Below, in pieces: positions 21,010 through 33,898 of a stretch of DNA of 64,000 nt. The translations under genes and the position numbers were made by a program. Location: assembly GCA_030272585.1 (NCBI GenBank), contig BSYQ01000010.1, forward strand, positions 682,001 to 746,000, written 5' to 3'. The notes under the pieces are model-generated. The model searched no databases and had not been told where the DNA came from. It saw only the letters and a program-made list of their open reading frames with translations. Numbering within the stretch: the stretch's first letter is position 1; the number at the start of each line of letters is the position of its first letter. Source of the stretch: Bryopsis sp. KO-2023. Taxonomy: Eukaryota > Chlorophyta > Ulvophyceae > Bryopsidales > Bryopsidaceae.

Positions 21010-23917
21010 TTCTCACTTCGCAGTCTGTCATGTTGTGTTGCACTATCGCGTGCTGCTTGCCGTGCTGTGCGGTCAGTATTACATTTCACCTCTAACTCTA
21101 TAACAAACCCCACCACTATCTGATCTTTTTTTAATCCTCTAGTGGGTTTGAAGGGACCCACGGCCGTATCAAGGGCTAGGACTAGTAAGTCTTCAGCTAG
21201 GTGATTCACTTAACCTAGACGTTCTAGGTCGCTTCTGCGGAGTCGGCCTAGAAGTTTTGTTGACTTACAAGGGAGTCACTAGTAGGGACTTGTTCACGAA
21301 GCGGAACCGACCTTCTAATAGAAATGTTAGACCAATGCCTTCAAGAAGTGGCGAAAGTGTTCCCGAGTATTCCCGGGCGACGTTCACTTCAAATTGCTTC
21401 TCTAAAACGTTCGAAATCTCAATCCAGATTTTTTAATGGGGTACCTGGAAGTTCATCAATAAAAAAAAGCACAAGCCTTCTTTTAATCAAGTATAGGGCA
21501 CATGTATATATGTATATATGTTTTATCTTAAAACAGGAGCTGGCAAAGTAAAGCGAAGGATACTGCCTAATAGATTATTGGTAATAATTTATTGTCTTAG
21601 TTGTCATCTTCAAGGTGGTGATGGCAACTTTCACAGGTGGTTCGATAAAGGAAATGTAGGCAATTCTATTCACACATTAGGAAAATAACTTACGGAAGTA
21701 TAAACTTTTCGGTTCCAATCCCTATTTTCCCATCAGGACAAGACATCAATTATATAAAAGAAGCGACTTGAAGTTGGCGCGCCAGGAGTCAAAGATTGCG
21801 TTGAAGTCTTGTTGGAAAAGAAGTGCAAACAACGAGCAAGTGGCGCCATCCACCACGTCCGATCTACAACCCAAAACTGCCTTCAATTTCGATTACCTTC
21901 CGGACCCGCAACCAGGGATACAAGGGGGCCAACCTGATATAGTTGCAAGATTGCAATTGGGCATCAATGATCAACGAAAGGCCTGAGACGCAGAAGCCCA
22001 GGAGCGAAGCTTGCAACAAGACTTAGACATGTTAAAGAGGGATATATGAGAACTCCTCAATGGTGAGACGCGCTGATTGTCGGACTGGTTTGCCTTGCAC
22101 GTGTGTCTCAAATATAATCAATTAATATTTCTTCTTTCCTTCCGAGGCCTATTTGTGGCGTTTTGAGAAAACATGAATTCAGCAAGAGGTAACCAAAACG
22201 TTATTGATCGAAGAGTTTAACACAGTGAAAAGAATAATGTTGATCACCAATGGTGACTCACTATATCAAAGGCGGCAAAAGTTGAAAGTGACCTCTCATC
22301 TTCAGAGGTGTTAGTTTGGAGGGTAATCTTATGCAATCTAAAACAATTTTCATGAACCAAATGTGCTCAATGATTATGCAGCTATCACACGTGTGGGTCA
22401 ATTGAACTAGGACCTTGTTCCGCGTAGATTGCTTTCGGAACTAAAACGAAATTCTTTGTATTTTAATTGAGCGCTATTTGAGGAGCTTTAGTGAGATGAA
22501 AAAAAGATGTTGGATTTAGAAGTTACCGCAACCCACAGCTACCATTTATTTTGTGTTAGGGAATATAAAAAGCTTTCAAAAAAGGGATAGATGCAAGAGA
22601 CTAGGTTATCTATATCATGTGATTGCAATGCTGTGGACGGTCCACTGGACCGCTACAGATATTTTCTTAATGGACACAAAGGAGGTGCCCTGGAGCTTGG
22701 TGGTGAGGGAACTCGGGTCAATACATCTCGACGAAACATCCGCGACTGCCCAAGGTGAAAATGTGCATCTCGTGAATGAAAATTAGTTATATTTTGTGTG
22801 CTTAATCCACCTGATCTCCGTTAAAATATGTTGGTGTGTGTTCCAGCCATCAAAGACGCTGTGCTTGGGGAGGTGGCCCGCCTTGATTGGTATCGTCCGA
22901 CAATCGTCACGGATCAAGGCAGCAACGTCCTTCGTGCCTACGACCACGGATCGTTATCGCGAAACAAATAGCTTGATGACCCACTCTTGGACCGTCCAAG
23001 AGAAGAGACTCCGAGTATCAATATATTCGATGGGTTTGTTATGGAGGACGCGGATTGGGACGTGGCAGACTATCTCACGTTGTTTCTAGGAGATATGGAT
23101 CGATTAGTACTTGTAGATTTTGAGTGCGTGTAGCGTTTTTTTGGATGTGTCGATTTTTGGATATTTGTATCAAGTCAGGATTTGAGATGGTCTATTCTTA
23201 CGTTGTTTTCAACATTAATTGAGGAAATACGAGATAACAATTATCACAATCTCCCTCGTAGAAGATTGCGGATTGGTCAAGATTTTGAAGCCGCTCGTGG
23301 CTACTATTCGCTCCACTCCTGCTATGAATAGATTGAGCCTCCAAGAGAAGGTCCGCAAACGAGCTGCTAATATCTAAGATATGATCAAGAGGGATGTGAA
23401 TTTCAAATTTCAATTCCGTCGGCTCAATCAATCCTTGTTTTTGTGGTGAAACCTTCCCAACGGAGGATGCATGCGTGGCTCGCACCGTGGTCCACACACT
23501 CGCTCAAGGGATGTCGAGAATATTGACAACGGCTAACAAATCTATTGACCACACACTCGCTCGGAATGCATTACTCTCTTGGGGGACGTCTAAGTCTGGT
23601 TGAAATTTCTAGACAACCCATAAAGCCTCTTTTGTTTTGTAGAGCTCCTGTATATGAACGAGACTCGCTTGATAAACCGGAACATCTCTGATTCATGTAT
23701 TAGCTACGAGCTGAAGAGTTCAACTTCAGTCACTCCTTTTGGAGTTGGACGATATGTCTATCCACCGCGTGGACGAAATGCAACAAATGCGTTTGAACGA
23801 ATGCCCTATCAACCTCATTGACAAAATTTAATCGATATATGCGAAAAAGGTCTGCAGGCTCACCATGAAAGAAAAAGCAAAATGTCGAGACATGTATTCT
23901 TGTGAGCTATTGAATAA
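21010..23917. other. No confident gene
   Basis: Scattered short frames only. At about 22855-22960 RPTIVTDQGSNVLRAYD resembles a hAT transposase core phrase (TD.ASN), but the surroundings give no support. Nothing else was recognised. Confidence 0.35.
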
Positions 23918-23956
23918 ACCCTTAACCCTAAAACCCTAAACCTCAAACCCTAAATT
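23918..23956. repeat. Interstitial telomere-like repeats (CCCTAAA-type)
   Basis: Several degenerate units of CCCTAAA/CCCTTAA stand in tandem (AACCCTAAAACCCTAAACC). CCCTAAA is the common plant and green-algal telomere unit. The stretch is short and imperfect, so it is an interstitial relic rather than a chromosome end. Confidence 0.6.
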
Positions 23957-24429
23957 ACCCTCTTGAACGTTTAGATTGATGGAAATGTAATTCCTGTGAG
24001 CAATCAGACCCGTCGGACTTGTTTTTGATACGACAACGGTTCTCCGCGGTTTTCCGCGGCTTCCCGCGACCTGTCATTTCACGACGGACTACTTTTTGTT
24101 TAGTATTATCACGATAGCGCCTTCTTCCACGACCTGTCGGTCTTGTCAGACTTCTTTTTTGCCTCAGCCACGACACGGCAACACCTGTTCGCTGCAAGAG
24201 GTCTTTACTCAGCGGCCTCTGAAGAGGAAGGAACCATCTCCAGCGAGTCAAAAGTCGCTGCGAATAGACTGGTTCTTATTCCGAAACAATTGTAAGGCCG
24301 ATTTCGTCCGAATGAACTCTTTTCCGTCCCACTGTTTTGTCTGCACCCGAAAAAGACGATTTACGAGTTTGTGCCACAACTACATCGCAGGCAACAAAGA
24401 TACCACCTCCCCTTAAATGTGATATATTG

Positions 24430-24620
24430 GTTTCACGCAATATTAGACGGACTTAGTGGCTACTTTATAATTGATTTAAATGCAAGACGACATACCTTTT
24501 CACATAAGACGGAATTGGTAGAGTTTAGAGCCAGTCGGCAATGGTGCGCTGCGAATATTTCAAGTGGCAAAAGCAATTTTTCCTTCTCTCTCTTTACGAA
24601 AGGTGTCCGCAACAATTAAC
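24430..24620 (+). pseudogene. Gypsy-type RT fragment
   Basis: ILDGLSGYFIIDLNARRHTF resembles the RT palm motif D..SGY.QI.L; the adjoining residues are degraded. With the RNase H-like end at 25367-25573 on the same strand it may be one element split by the family-1 hAT-like insertion. Confidence 0.45.
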
Positions 24621-24743
24621 AAAGGGTCAATTTGATAACTTAATTTGTTGGATGTGAGGAGAAAGACATGGACCATAGAGGCACACAATAGCGTTGCATG
24701 CTTCTTGGGATCTATGGGTTTCTTCAAGAAATGTGTTGCACAC

Positions 24744-25208
24744 CAGAGATAGGACTTGGGCCAAATTTTTGGTCCGACTCCGGTCCGGTCCGGTTACGGT
24801 CGGGTTACGGTCACCGTACTACGGCCGTAACTCCGTACCGTAACCGGAGTAATATGTTGTTTTTACGGTACGGAACAGGTACGGTATAACTACGGTAGGC
24901 CCTAAATCACCGTGAAGTAGCGTGGTTCAGTGGTAAAGCGTTAGGCTGCAGTCAGTAGGGTCGCGGGTTCGAATCCCCCTGGGTTCCTTTGGAATCGCGG
25001 GACCCTGCGGGGGTCACTTTCTACGGTTTACGGTTGTTACGGCCGTTACGGTCGTTACGGTCCGGTACGGAGCGGTACGGAGTGGTACGGTGCTACGGTT
25101 ACGGCCGTAAAAGTACGATTTTCTGACGAAAATTGTACTCCGGTTACGGTCCGGTTACGGTGGTTACGGTCCGGTTACGGTGACCGTAACCGTAAAGTCC
25201 TATCTCTG
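24744..25208. mobile_element. Complete family-1 hAT-like element carrying a tRNA-Cys-like module
   Basis: The ends CAGAGATAGGACTT and AAGTCCTATCTCTG are perfect 14-bp inverted repeats, and TTGCACAC flanks both sides (24736-24743 and 25209-25216), a perfect 8-bp duplication typical of hAT transposition. The arms consist of GGTTACGGTC-type words. In the centre (about 24915-24990) TGGTTCAGTGGTAAAGC, CTGCAGT and GGGTTCGAATCCCC line up with the D-arm, a GCA anticodon loop and the T-arm of a tRNA-Cys, but the acceptor and anticodon stems do not pair, so it is tRNA-derived rather than a tRNA gene. It is followed by GGGACCCTGCGGGGGTCACT, as in family 2. No protein is encoded. Confidence 0.88.
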
Positions 25209-25366
25209 TTGCACACTTCGAGAGCACTATCAAAATAGAAATGAAGCAATCATCCCGCTATATGGGGGACTCCTCAGGGTGTTTGGCTATGAGCGTTACT
25301 AAATACGATTGTCACGATTGTCGGAAAAGGTATAAGGGACACTCGATGACATGTTGAAGGTAGACC

Positions 25367-25573
25367 GTGAAACAATATATACAATCGCAAATCCTTTCAA
25401 TGACATGGAAAGGATACATTTCCTCCGTTACTTATATCGCTAACGTATTATCACGAAAATCATCCACAGACAGGCCACCAGATGATAACGATGACTTTCT
25501 CATATTCGCTACTATTTCTCAATACACCAACGGCCTCGAGGAAGGCTTTTGTCATAGTTACAATGTCCTCTAG
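25367..25573 (+). pseudogene. Gypsy RNase H-end fragment
   Basis: VTYIANVLSRKSS recalls the RNase H end (I.Y..G..N..ADALSR) with a small deletion. The rest is unrecognised. Confidence 0.35.
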
Positions 25574-28500
25574 GATACATCATTATTCGCTATGTCCTCC
25601 ATAATATATCATCATTTGCTGACCTTGACGATCGCTCGCCAAAGTTTTTTACATTTCGGTTCTTATCCTCTTTGGTGACGACCATTATTTTCCAATTTTA
25701 AAGTATTCCACCCACAAGAGTGAGGGAGGCGCACCAAATTTTTTTCCAACTATTTTGAAATCAGCATTTTTTCTTGATATTCAAGTATTAACTCTTCCAA
25801 TACTTTCTAAATATTTCAAATGGGGCTGCACATGCTCTTGTGTTTTTAGCTCCACGCAATAACATTCGACTAGAAATCATGTTTTTAAATAAGAACTGTT
25901 TGTGTGTAGTTTCCTAGAGATATGCAACACTTCCACCGACGTGGCGAGAATGCAAGACAAGAAAAAATTAAAGAAGCCGATAGGCACTTGTTTTCCCTCT
26001 ATAGTCTTTCTCCTTTCTTGAAGGGGCCGTTGGAGAATACAATTTTGCATTTCCATTTAGCAAGGTAAGTTCTAGAGTGAACATATGAGCAAGGAGGGCA
26101 TTTTCATGTTGACAAAAGCTTTTTTTTTTGGTAACGATATATTAATGGCCGAAATTCAAGTGAACAACTCAAACCCCGTATCTACACGGATACTCCCATT
26201 ACTATGGACTTCCTTAAAATATCCTCCATGCTAACAATGTAGGCAACGACAATCAAGTGTTATTCAATGAATTACAAATTAAAGTAAGAAAATAGTTATA
26301 TGCGATAATGAAGCGACGATAACTTCCTTAAAAGAGTATCTCCAAGCTCAAAGCAAAAAAGTGGTTCCCATGTTATAATCACCTTAAAAAAGAATCTTAC
26401 GCGTAACTTTTATTAACAATTATTGCCAAAACCTATTGAGATTGATTGAGAATGCAAATTTGAGACATAGTCCAACAAGAACTCCTTCAAACCCTTACGA
26501 AATGGAATACTGCATTGTTGTGGATTTCCAAAATCCCTATCTACATAATGATAACGTAGAGGTTACGTCTTTATAGTTGGATTGATTAACCTTCAATACC
26601 CAAGATTGGGTCGAGGCAGTAATATTTGCCTTTGGGAAGAAGCAATTCCCAAAGGCATTTCTCTTTTCAACGATAACGATACTGATTGGCACCCCTCCAA
26701 ATTTCAAAGCAGTGACAAGCATGGCGCAACATCCATAGAGCAACATATAATAGAAAGAGAAAGAGAATGTGGCAAGGCACCAAGGCGACATTCATACCTT
26801 AAAGCTATCTTTCCTAATATATAAGTAGGTTTCATGCAGATGTGCAACAAACCTAATGCCGTACAAAATACGACATTATTATTTCGGACACCTTCTTGCA
26901 AATACACCGATGAGATCTTCTTTTTATCTTCCCCCCCCCCAGAAAAACAAATTACTCCCATTGAATCTAGTTCCGAACCATTAGGCATTATGTTCTACTT
27001 CAAGTTTTGGCATCATATCACAAATGTTCGCGAATAATACTTCCCCCTTGCGCATCTTTCAACTACCTGTCCTCCTACACTCTTCCATACCTAGGGCTAT
27101 ATATTATGAACTTTCACAATAGTTTACGCCCTTCAGTAGGATTAGTGGCCAACCTAAGGGCTCCATAGCTCTTATAGTAAATAAAGAAACCACATTAAAG
27201 AGAAAGAAGTCGGAAGAAGCGACAAAGCCAGGCGAAACAATAAACCCCGTGATCGCTTCCAAGATCGCAAGATGTGCTAAACCAGCTTATGTCGATGGAA
27301 TAAAATCATACAACAAGCAAGTATCATATGGAATCTGGAATCAGGTTTAAAATCACATTATCATCCTTTCGCAAGCATAAAATAAACCTCTATACGTCTG
27401 AGTTAGGTAGTACAAGATGATCGAACAAGTCGATGCTCTCAATGACGAGATAGAGGGGATCGAAAAAGTGGTTGAAAGGACAGTTTCCTATAAAACCTCG
27501 AACATTAATGTTCAGTAGGAACTAATTTTTCATCTACTTTCTCAAGATAGATTTTGAGAAAGCATATTTCCTTAAGATCCATGTAGTGGAGGTGGTACCC
27601 AAAGATGGAATTTCTTTTTTTGCTTTTTCTTTTCTTAGAAAAGGGGGGAAGGAGGGATGAATGTAACAAACGGTCAATACAAGTAAATGATAGCATCAAC
27701 CATCTGTTTTTATTGAACGTTTGTTACATCCATCCCTCAAACTCAATGCTCTTCTTTCGGGGATCTTATTTTAAAGAAAATGGCAAGCTTGCGTTCTTTA
27801 TTTCTTCGAAAAATCAAATTAAACAACAAAAAAAATGGTAAAAAGGTATAGTTGTACCGTTCTTGAAGAAATCCTCACAGGGGCATGCTGCCAGGTTTCC
27901 TTCCAACCCAAATACCTACAGCAAAAAAAAGAAATAGCTGAGTTGAGAAGGAAATAGAGCAAAGCAGATATCCATGTGCCATTCTTTCTTCAGAAGTACA
28001 TGTGTGTATTCTTTTAGTCTGACTATCTTTTCCCAATCTTCCATTCAACCAAAACAGGAAAAGGCTTTTTTCCAGGGCCAGTGTTTCACCCACCTCCCGG
28101 CGGGTCGGCGTGATCTTGTTTCAAGAGTAAATACTGAAGAGCGACTTCTGCGCTTTTTTTTTTCGCACAGCTGGACGAGCTCCGCCATCGCAAGATCATC
28201 GCAGGCGAAACAATCCCAAAAAGTTAGCGAGCGAACAAGAACCGTTCACAAGGGAAAAAAGAAAAAAAGAAAATCTGTTAAAGGACACCTTTAATTTAGT
28301 TTTATTTCTCTCGAGACAAAGCGGAAAGAGTCGGTGATAAAGAACGCTGCCAAAAAGGGGGAAAAAAAAGAGGGACGGGTGCATCTCTGTGCGAACAATA
28401 ACGCGAATCACCTGCTAGTCCCGTTGAAAAGCTGCCGGCTCCACCCCCCGTTTCGTTTTCCCCCACTTCTGCTCGCGCAGGCTTTTTCGTCCTAGGGTTA

Positions 28501-28666
28501 ATGATAAACCAACCAAGGTCGACGTCCAATTTTGCAGGAAAACGGCTTTTTTACTCTATTACGTAAGGCGTGCGTCACGTGCACACACACCCCTCCTCAA
28601 TACACGATGTGGGGTCTCCACAAACACAACCCATGAATTCCACCGCGGGCGGAAAAGCTTTCCACG
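25574..28666. other. Intergenic sequence upstream of the methyltransferase gene
   Basis: AT-rich, with no ORF that shows a known motif and no recognisable transposon ends apart from the small hairpin at 27652-27739. The part nearest the gene (28450-28660) is more GC-rich and probably contains its promoter; no TATA box can be singled out. Confidence 0.4.
27652..27739. repeat. 88-bp foldback
   Basis: GAGGGATGAATGTAACAAAC at the left pairs with GTTTGTTACATCCATCCCTC at the right, with one unpaired base. This may be a tiny MITE; target duplications are not evident. Confidence 0.5.
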
Positions 28667-31600
28667 ATGGTTTTCAAGCTGACGGTTGTGCACGGCACGC
28701 GTTTCATGCTTTCTGGCGTCTTCTCCGGAAACCCCACGATTCGCTCGACAATGCACCGCCTCCCCCCGGGCTTTGTCCAGCGGGACGCCCCTCAGCTCAA
28801 ATTCGCAACGTCTAGAGCTGTTTGGGCGCGCGCACCACCACCCAGGATGCGACTCACAGAGGTGGTGTGTTCGTTTCTCATCCTGGCCGTCCCCGATCGG
28901 ATTACTAATTTTAGAAAAGAATTAGTAATCTAATTAGTAATCTGTTATGGCTTTCGAAATTCGATTGAGTTTTTTTTTCCCTTTTTTTTCCTCGACATAC
29001 TGCAAATAAGGAAACAAAAGAGTTTTTGGTGATCTGAATAATTTGGATGCCCTCCTGGTTTTTCGAATTAATTGTTTTTGATGCTGAACATGAAAAACCT
29101 CTTTTCCTTGAAAATGCAGTGAGTTCAATTCCAGCTTCTCCTCCACCTTCTCCAGCCGAGATTCCCATTGCTCAGGTGCAAAACACCAAAATACAAATCT
29201 ATATAAGCGAATATGCCTTATAAACAATTTTCTTGTGGATACGAAAGGAAACATAATTAGAATTTAATCAAAAAGACACCATCACTGAAACCAGCTGAAT
29301 GCAGCAGAAATTTAATATATAGCTGGGAAAATAGGGGAGAAAAAAAAGAAAAGAAAAAACTACTGTACTGTAAAACCATACGCAAATTATATTGAAATTT
29401 CTTAAATGTTGTTCTACCTGACAAAGAAGCAGAAATGAAAGGGGTTCTTCATAGAGGGTGTGCATATCGCCCATTTGGACAATGTAAATCCACCACAGTG
29501 AAGCCAGAAAAAAAATACAAAAAAAAAATAATCCTCATGTAAAAATATCGTTTGAAAGTAGGGAGCTGCCCTTTTTCTTTTTTGGTAGCACCAGTCTGCA
29601 TCACCAGTCATCAGCAAACCTTGGGATACCATGATATTTTTTTCTCTGAAACCAGTTTTTTTTTCCCTTTTTGCAGAATGAAAAGCCAGGGGAACTTGAT
29701 GCCACTAGATTCGAGCTCCATCCCAGCGTGGAATTCTGGAAAAATTTCAATTTCTACGGTGTTTTGGATTCTGATTCTGGGCTCGATCGGTAGGAGACTC
29801 ACTCTTTTTTTTCCCCAATCATGCCTCTTTGCACAGCAACAGCAGTTATATTTCTTTTATGTTTTTTTGCAACAGCATCGTTGCACAGTGTAGGTCTATA
29901 GAAATTTCTAGGAGAGAAAAAAAAAGGTGGTTATCATCTTTCTTTTTTTTTCTGGACAGAGGCAGGTCCTTTTTTCAGCATGTTTTTTGGAAGAAGAAAA
30001 ATCACCTTACTGTGTGATGGATTTGAGGTTTCTTTGCTTTGCTTCGACATGATTTGATTTCTTTTTTTTCTAATTTTTTTCTTTTGTGTTTTTTCTTTTG
30101 CTTTTTTTTTGGGGGGGGGGGTCCAGGTATGCACGTGCCATTACTACGGCATCGAACGCCGTTATCGAAAAGGGAATAGCATCCAATCCTGAAATGGCAC
30201 GGTACTGGGGATACCATGCATTGAGGAGCGCTTTTTTCATGGGCAACGTAATGCTGTGCTGCTTCTTTCTGTGTGTTGGAAAAGAAAAAAAAAATCTCGT
30301 CCCCCAGATATTTATGCAGCCATTTACTGATTTTCTCCTCAAAAAATTGAAATCGGTTCTTCGTGGTTTTTTTATTTATTTACTGTTTTTTTGTTTTTTT
30401 TTTTGGGGGGGGGGCATGGAATTCAATATCAAGGGGAATTTTCGGGGTTTTCTTATTTTATTTATTTTCGCAGATCCAGGCTGAAATTTTTGGTGTCGAA
30501 ACTTTCATAGGCAATTCTCAACCCCCAGTTGCACTGATCACCCCACAAACTCCTAATAAACTCCTTACATAATTATAACACATTTCTTTTTTTCTGTTTT
30601 TTTTTTTGAACCAGGGACTTGCCAGCATCGCTCTGAACTACTTTTCAAACCGAAACGATGCAAACGTCGCTACCAGTAGCAAATCTTTTTTGGATGGGGT
30701 GACTGGGGGCGGAGCGCTGTACAGGATCCTCAATGCCTTTGCTATGTACGACCAAGATCTCCGAAACATCCAACAGGGGCTGTACAAAAAGCCATGGGAT
30801 ATGACCAGTCTGACTCACAGGCAATCCAACCCGCTCTACGTTGCATACAAGTGAGTGGAACTGAAAAAGAAGGAAAAAAAAAAATGTTCGAAGTGGCTGA
30901 AAAGGTTGAAAATAAAGTGCCTTTCCTGAATGAATAAATGAATTACAAAAAATAAGATTTGTTGATTTATGTTTGTTTGTTTTTTGGTGTATCGCATCAC
31001 TCTTTTGTTGGATGGACAGGTTAAATGGGGTGGTTTGCCCTGATGTGACTTATTTCAAACATATATATATATATATATATAATATATATTTATATTTTCA
31101 GTACTTTTATTTTGTAATTATCGATTAATAGCAATAAAGGGCAGGACGACAGAAGATGATTTAAAAAAATGACTAATTATCCCCCCAAGAATGTGCTGCT
31201 GGCGGTTTCTGAAGTTCAGCGTCAGTATTTCTATTTGGACTGTTTTGGAGCAATTGTTTTTTTTAAGTGAAAAAAAAGCAATTGTTTTTTATTCGCATTT
31301 GAAGGAGTGCCCAATTTCTCCAAGATGCCAATCGCATCCTTACAAGAAGGAACAAAACAGGTGAAAAAAAATGCATCTGCCGGTTTTTTTTTTCTTTTCT
31401 TATTTTTATTTCTATCAAGAGTTTGAATTTCAGATTTTTTTTGGAAGTATACTTTTGATATATTGCGGTTTTTCTTTTTTCTGTTGATCCATCAATGAAA
31501 GACTATTTTTGTAAAGGGGGAGAACTGGGTCGATTCCATTAGATATTGCTAGAATTTGCATTCCAGGTGTATGCATCGCCGAAACAAACGAAAAAAAAAT

Positions 31601-33898
31601 TGAAAAAAACGCTTCTGTGGAGGTCGATAAACCCAGCATTTTTTTTTTACGTTCAATTCCCCAGACCTCTGAGTTTACGAAAGTTTTAAAATTGCCAAAT
31701 CACCTGAAGGTATGCTGTGAAAAAATAATTATAGATATTTTTAAAATTATTGCTTTTTAAAAGAAAGAATGTTAATGACAGGGAAGGAACCGGTGTGGTT
31801 AAAATCGGATATGTACCCCTCTTACTACTTGGACACCCGCCATTTCCAGACTGACGGATGGCTGTCGAGGAAATCTGCCCAAGTATATGAATTTTCGACA
31901 GAAACTCTGTTCATCGGTCGACAGGATGCCATGCAAAGGCAAACCCTGGTACCCATCGCCAGGTACAAAAATCCATCCATCACTTATTTATTGGTTTTGA
32001 AAAAAACAGTAATCGATGTGTGCAGAGGTCGATTTTCTCTGTCGATCTTCTCCAATGATGTTTCTGTTTGTCTTTCTGGCTACTTTTCATTTTCATTTAA
32101 TTCAGTTTTTTTGTTAGTTTGTGTCGTTGGGTTGAGGTGTGACTTTTTAATTTATTTTTTTTTTGGGGGGGTTCTTTCTTATTCTTTTGTCCATGCTTTT
32201 TCAATGCAATTAAGAGATATTTTTTTTCTTCATATGTCGTTTTCAATGTAATTTTTTTTTTTGAATATTTTTCTTTTTTTAATTTATTGATGATGTAGAC
32301 ACATGAAAGAAAAAAATTCAAGCGAAATGAAAATGATGGACATGGCTTGTGGCACTGGAAGATTCCTCACTTTCGTAAAGGTGAGAATTAACTTTTCATT
32401 AGTCATATCTATAAAAAAATGAATTTCGTATTTTTTTCTTTTTTCACCTTCTTTTTTTTTCTCAGTCAATGTTGTTTTTTTAATTTCGGCGATGTATCCA
32501 ATTGTTTTCTCCACACTTCACTGATTTTTTATTTTTTTTTCAAAGTGATTATGAAATGCATTGTGTGTTCTTTTTCTAAAATAAATTTGAATGAAAATTC
32601 ATGCATTTCTATTTTTGGTGGTTTAGGACAATTATCCTGGAATGGATGTGACAGCATTGGACTTGTCGCCTTACTATTTATCGGAGGCCAGAAGTAATTT
32701 GGAGTATTGGTTCAACCACACACAGAAAAAAACTCCAGCTGGAAAATCATCAATGAAAGCCACCTATATCCAAGCCCCCGCAGAAAACGTACCCTGTGAA
32801 ACTAATTCACTGGACTTGGTAAGACTTCAGTTCTATTTATTTGATTTTTTTTTTTTTTTTTTGGGGGGGGGGAAGGGGGGCTCTTTTTTTTTTCGAAACC
32901 TGGCTTTTGTGCATTTTTGAAGTTGAAACTGCACAGCTGCTGTTTCCAAAAACTTTTTCTCTGGTAAAAAGAAAGGAAGGTGAATTTATCAATATTGATT
33001 TATATATCCAATGTATGTTTTTTTGTGGTTTTTTTTGTGTTTGTTTTTTAGGGGGGGGGGGGGGGGGGGGGGGGGTGAAGTGGATTCGCTTTCGTTTCGT
33101 AATAAGCAATGGATCACTACTTGCCATAATTTTTGCAAAAGCAAAACATCGTAGCTTAATTCGGCAACAATTCAACAAAACACTTTTCGATTTTTCTTTC
33201 CTCTCCCGCTTTTTTTCTGCACTGCTGATTGCTACCAATTACAAATTGTGTTCAATACGCAAATGGATCTGCATTCATATATTTCCTTTTCTTTTTTTTT
33301 TTTTGCAGATCACTTGCATTTACCTTTTCCACGAAATCCCCACGGCCGTCCGCGGAGAAATTGCCGCCGAGATGTTCAGACTGTTGAAGCCTGGTGGCAT
33401 GGCAGTTTTGGCGGATTCCATTCAGTATGGGGACAGGCCCAGACAAGACCCTTTTTTGAACTATTTCGAGAAATTCGACGAGCCCTGGGTGGTGGATTAC
33501 TACCAGCACGATCTGGGTGAGTATTTTTGCCCCAAAACTTTTTTTTCCAAACTTTTTTTTCCAGAATGTATTACATTTATTTGAAAAAAGCCTCATTTTT
33601 CAAAGCCTCATTTTTCCAGCCTTTATCCCCAAACCCTGATATGAGATTCCCCAGTTTCCGGAAAATGCATTTTCCGATTGAAACAATTCCGATAAATTAT
33701 TACTCTGGCAATGCTTTTTCTTTCATTTTCAATTTATGGGGGTTATTGTTAAGGATGCTTTCTTTTTGTCACTGTTTTTATGCTTTTTTTGCTTTTTTTT
33801 TTTTGGCAGGTGCCCTTTTCGAATCCGTAGGTTTCAAATGCGATTTGAAAGTGGTCGGGTGCTCCACCAAAGTGCTTTCTTTCAAAAAGCCTGAGTAG
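28667..33898 (+). CDS. SAM-dependent methyltransferase, multi-exon, probably plastid-targeted
   Basis: Exons with GT-AG borders that join in phase: 29120-29175, 29677-29789, 30127-30247, 30615-30850, 31305-31360, 31782-31962, 32299-32380, 32627-32818, 33309-33516, 33810-33898 (stop TAG). The product has an N-terminal family region (ELHPSVEFWKNFNFYGVLD; HRQSNPLYVAYK; FQTDGWLSRKSAQVYE), then a class I SAM fold: motif I MMDMACGTGRF at 32345-32370, an acidic VTALDLSPYYL after beta-2, and a post-motif segment LFHEIPTAVRGEIAAEMFR followed by LLKPGG. The pattern recalls a plastid methyltransferase family of plants and algae; the substrate is not known to me. The first exon is uncertain: an Arg/Ser-rich frame from ATG 28667 could be a transit peptide, but its donor site is unclear. 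A segment at 30474 after an AG could be an extra exon, but skipping it gives the more family-like join. Confidence 0.85.

Noticed and set aside
22855-22960. hAT transposase fragment
   Set aside because: Only one short phrase (TDQGSN) is suggestive; no flanking motif supports it.
23918-23956. Chromosome end
   Set aside because: Only a few imperfect CCCTAAA-type units, with ordinary sequence on both sides.
24915-24990. tRNA-Cys gene
   Set aside because: A and B boxes and a GCA loop are present, but the acceptor stem and the anticodon stem do not pair, and the segment lies in a transposon.
26586-26824. Protein-coding ORF of 80 codons
   Set aside because: No motif, no splice context, and an AT-rich intergenic setting.
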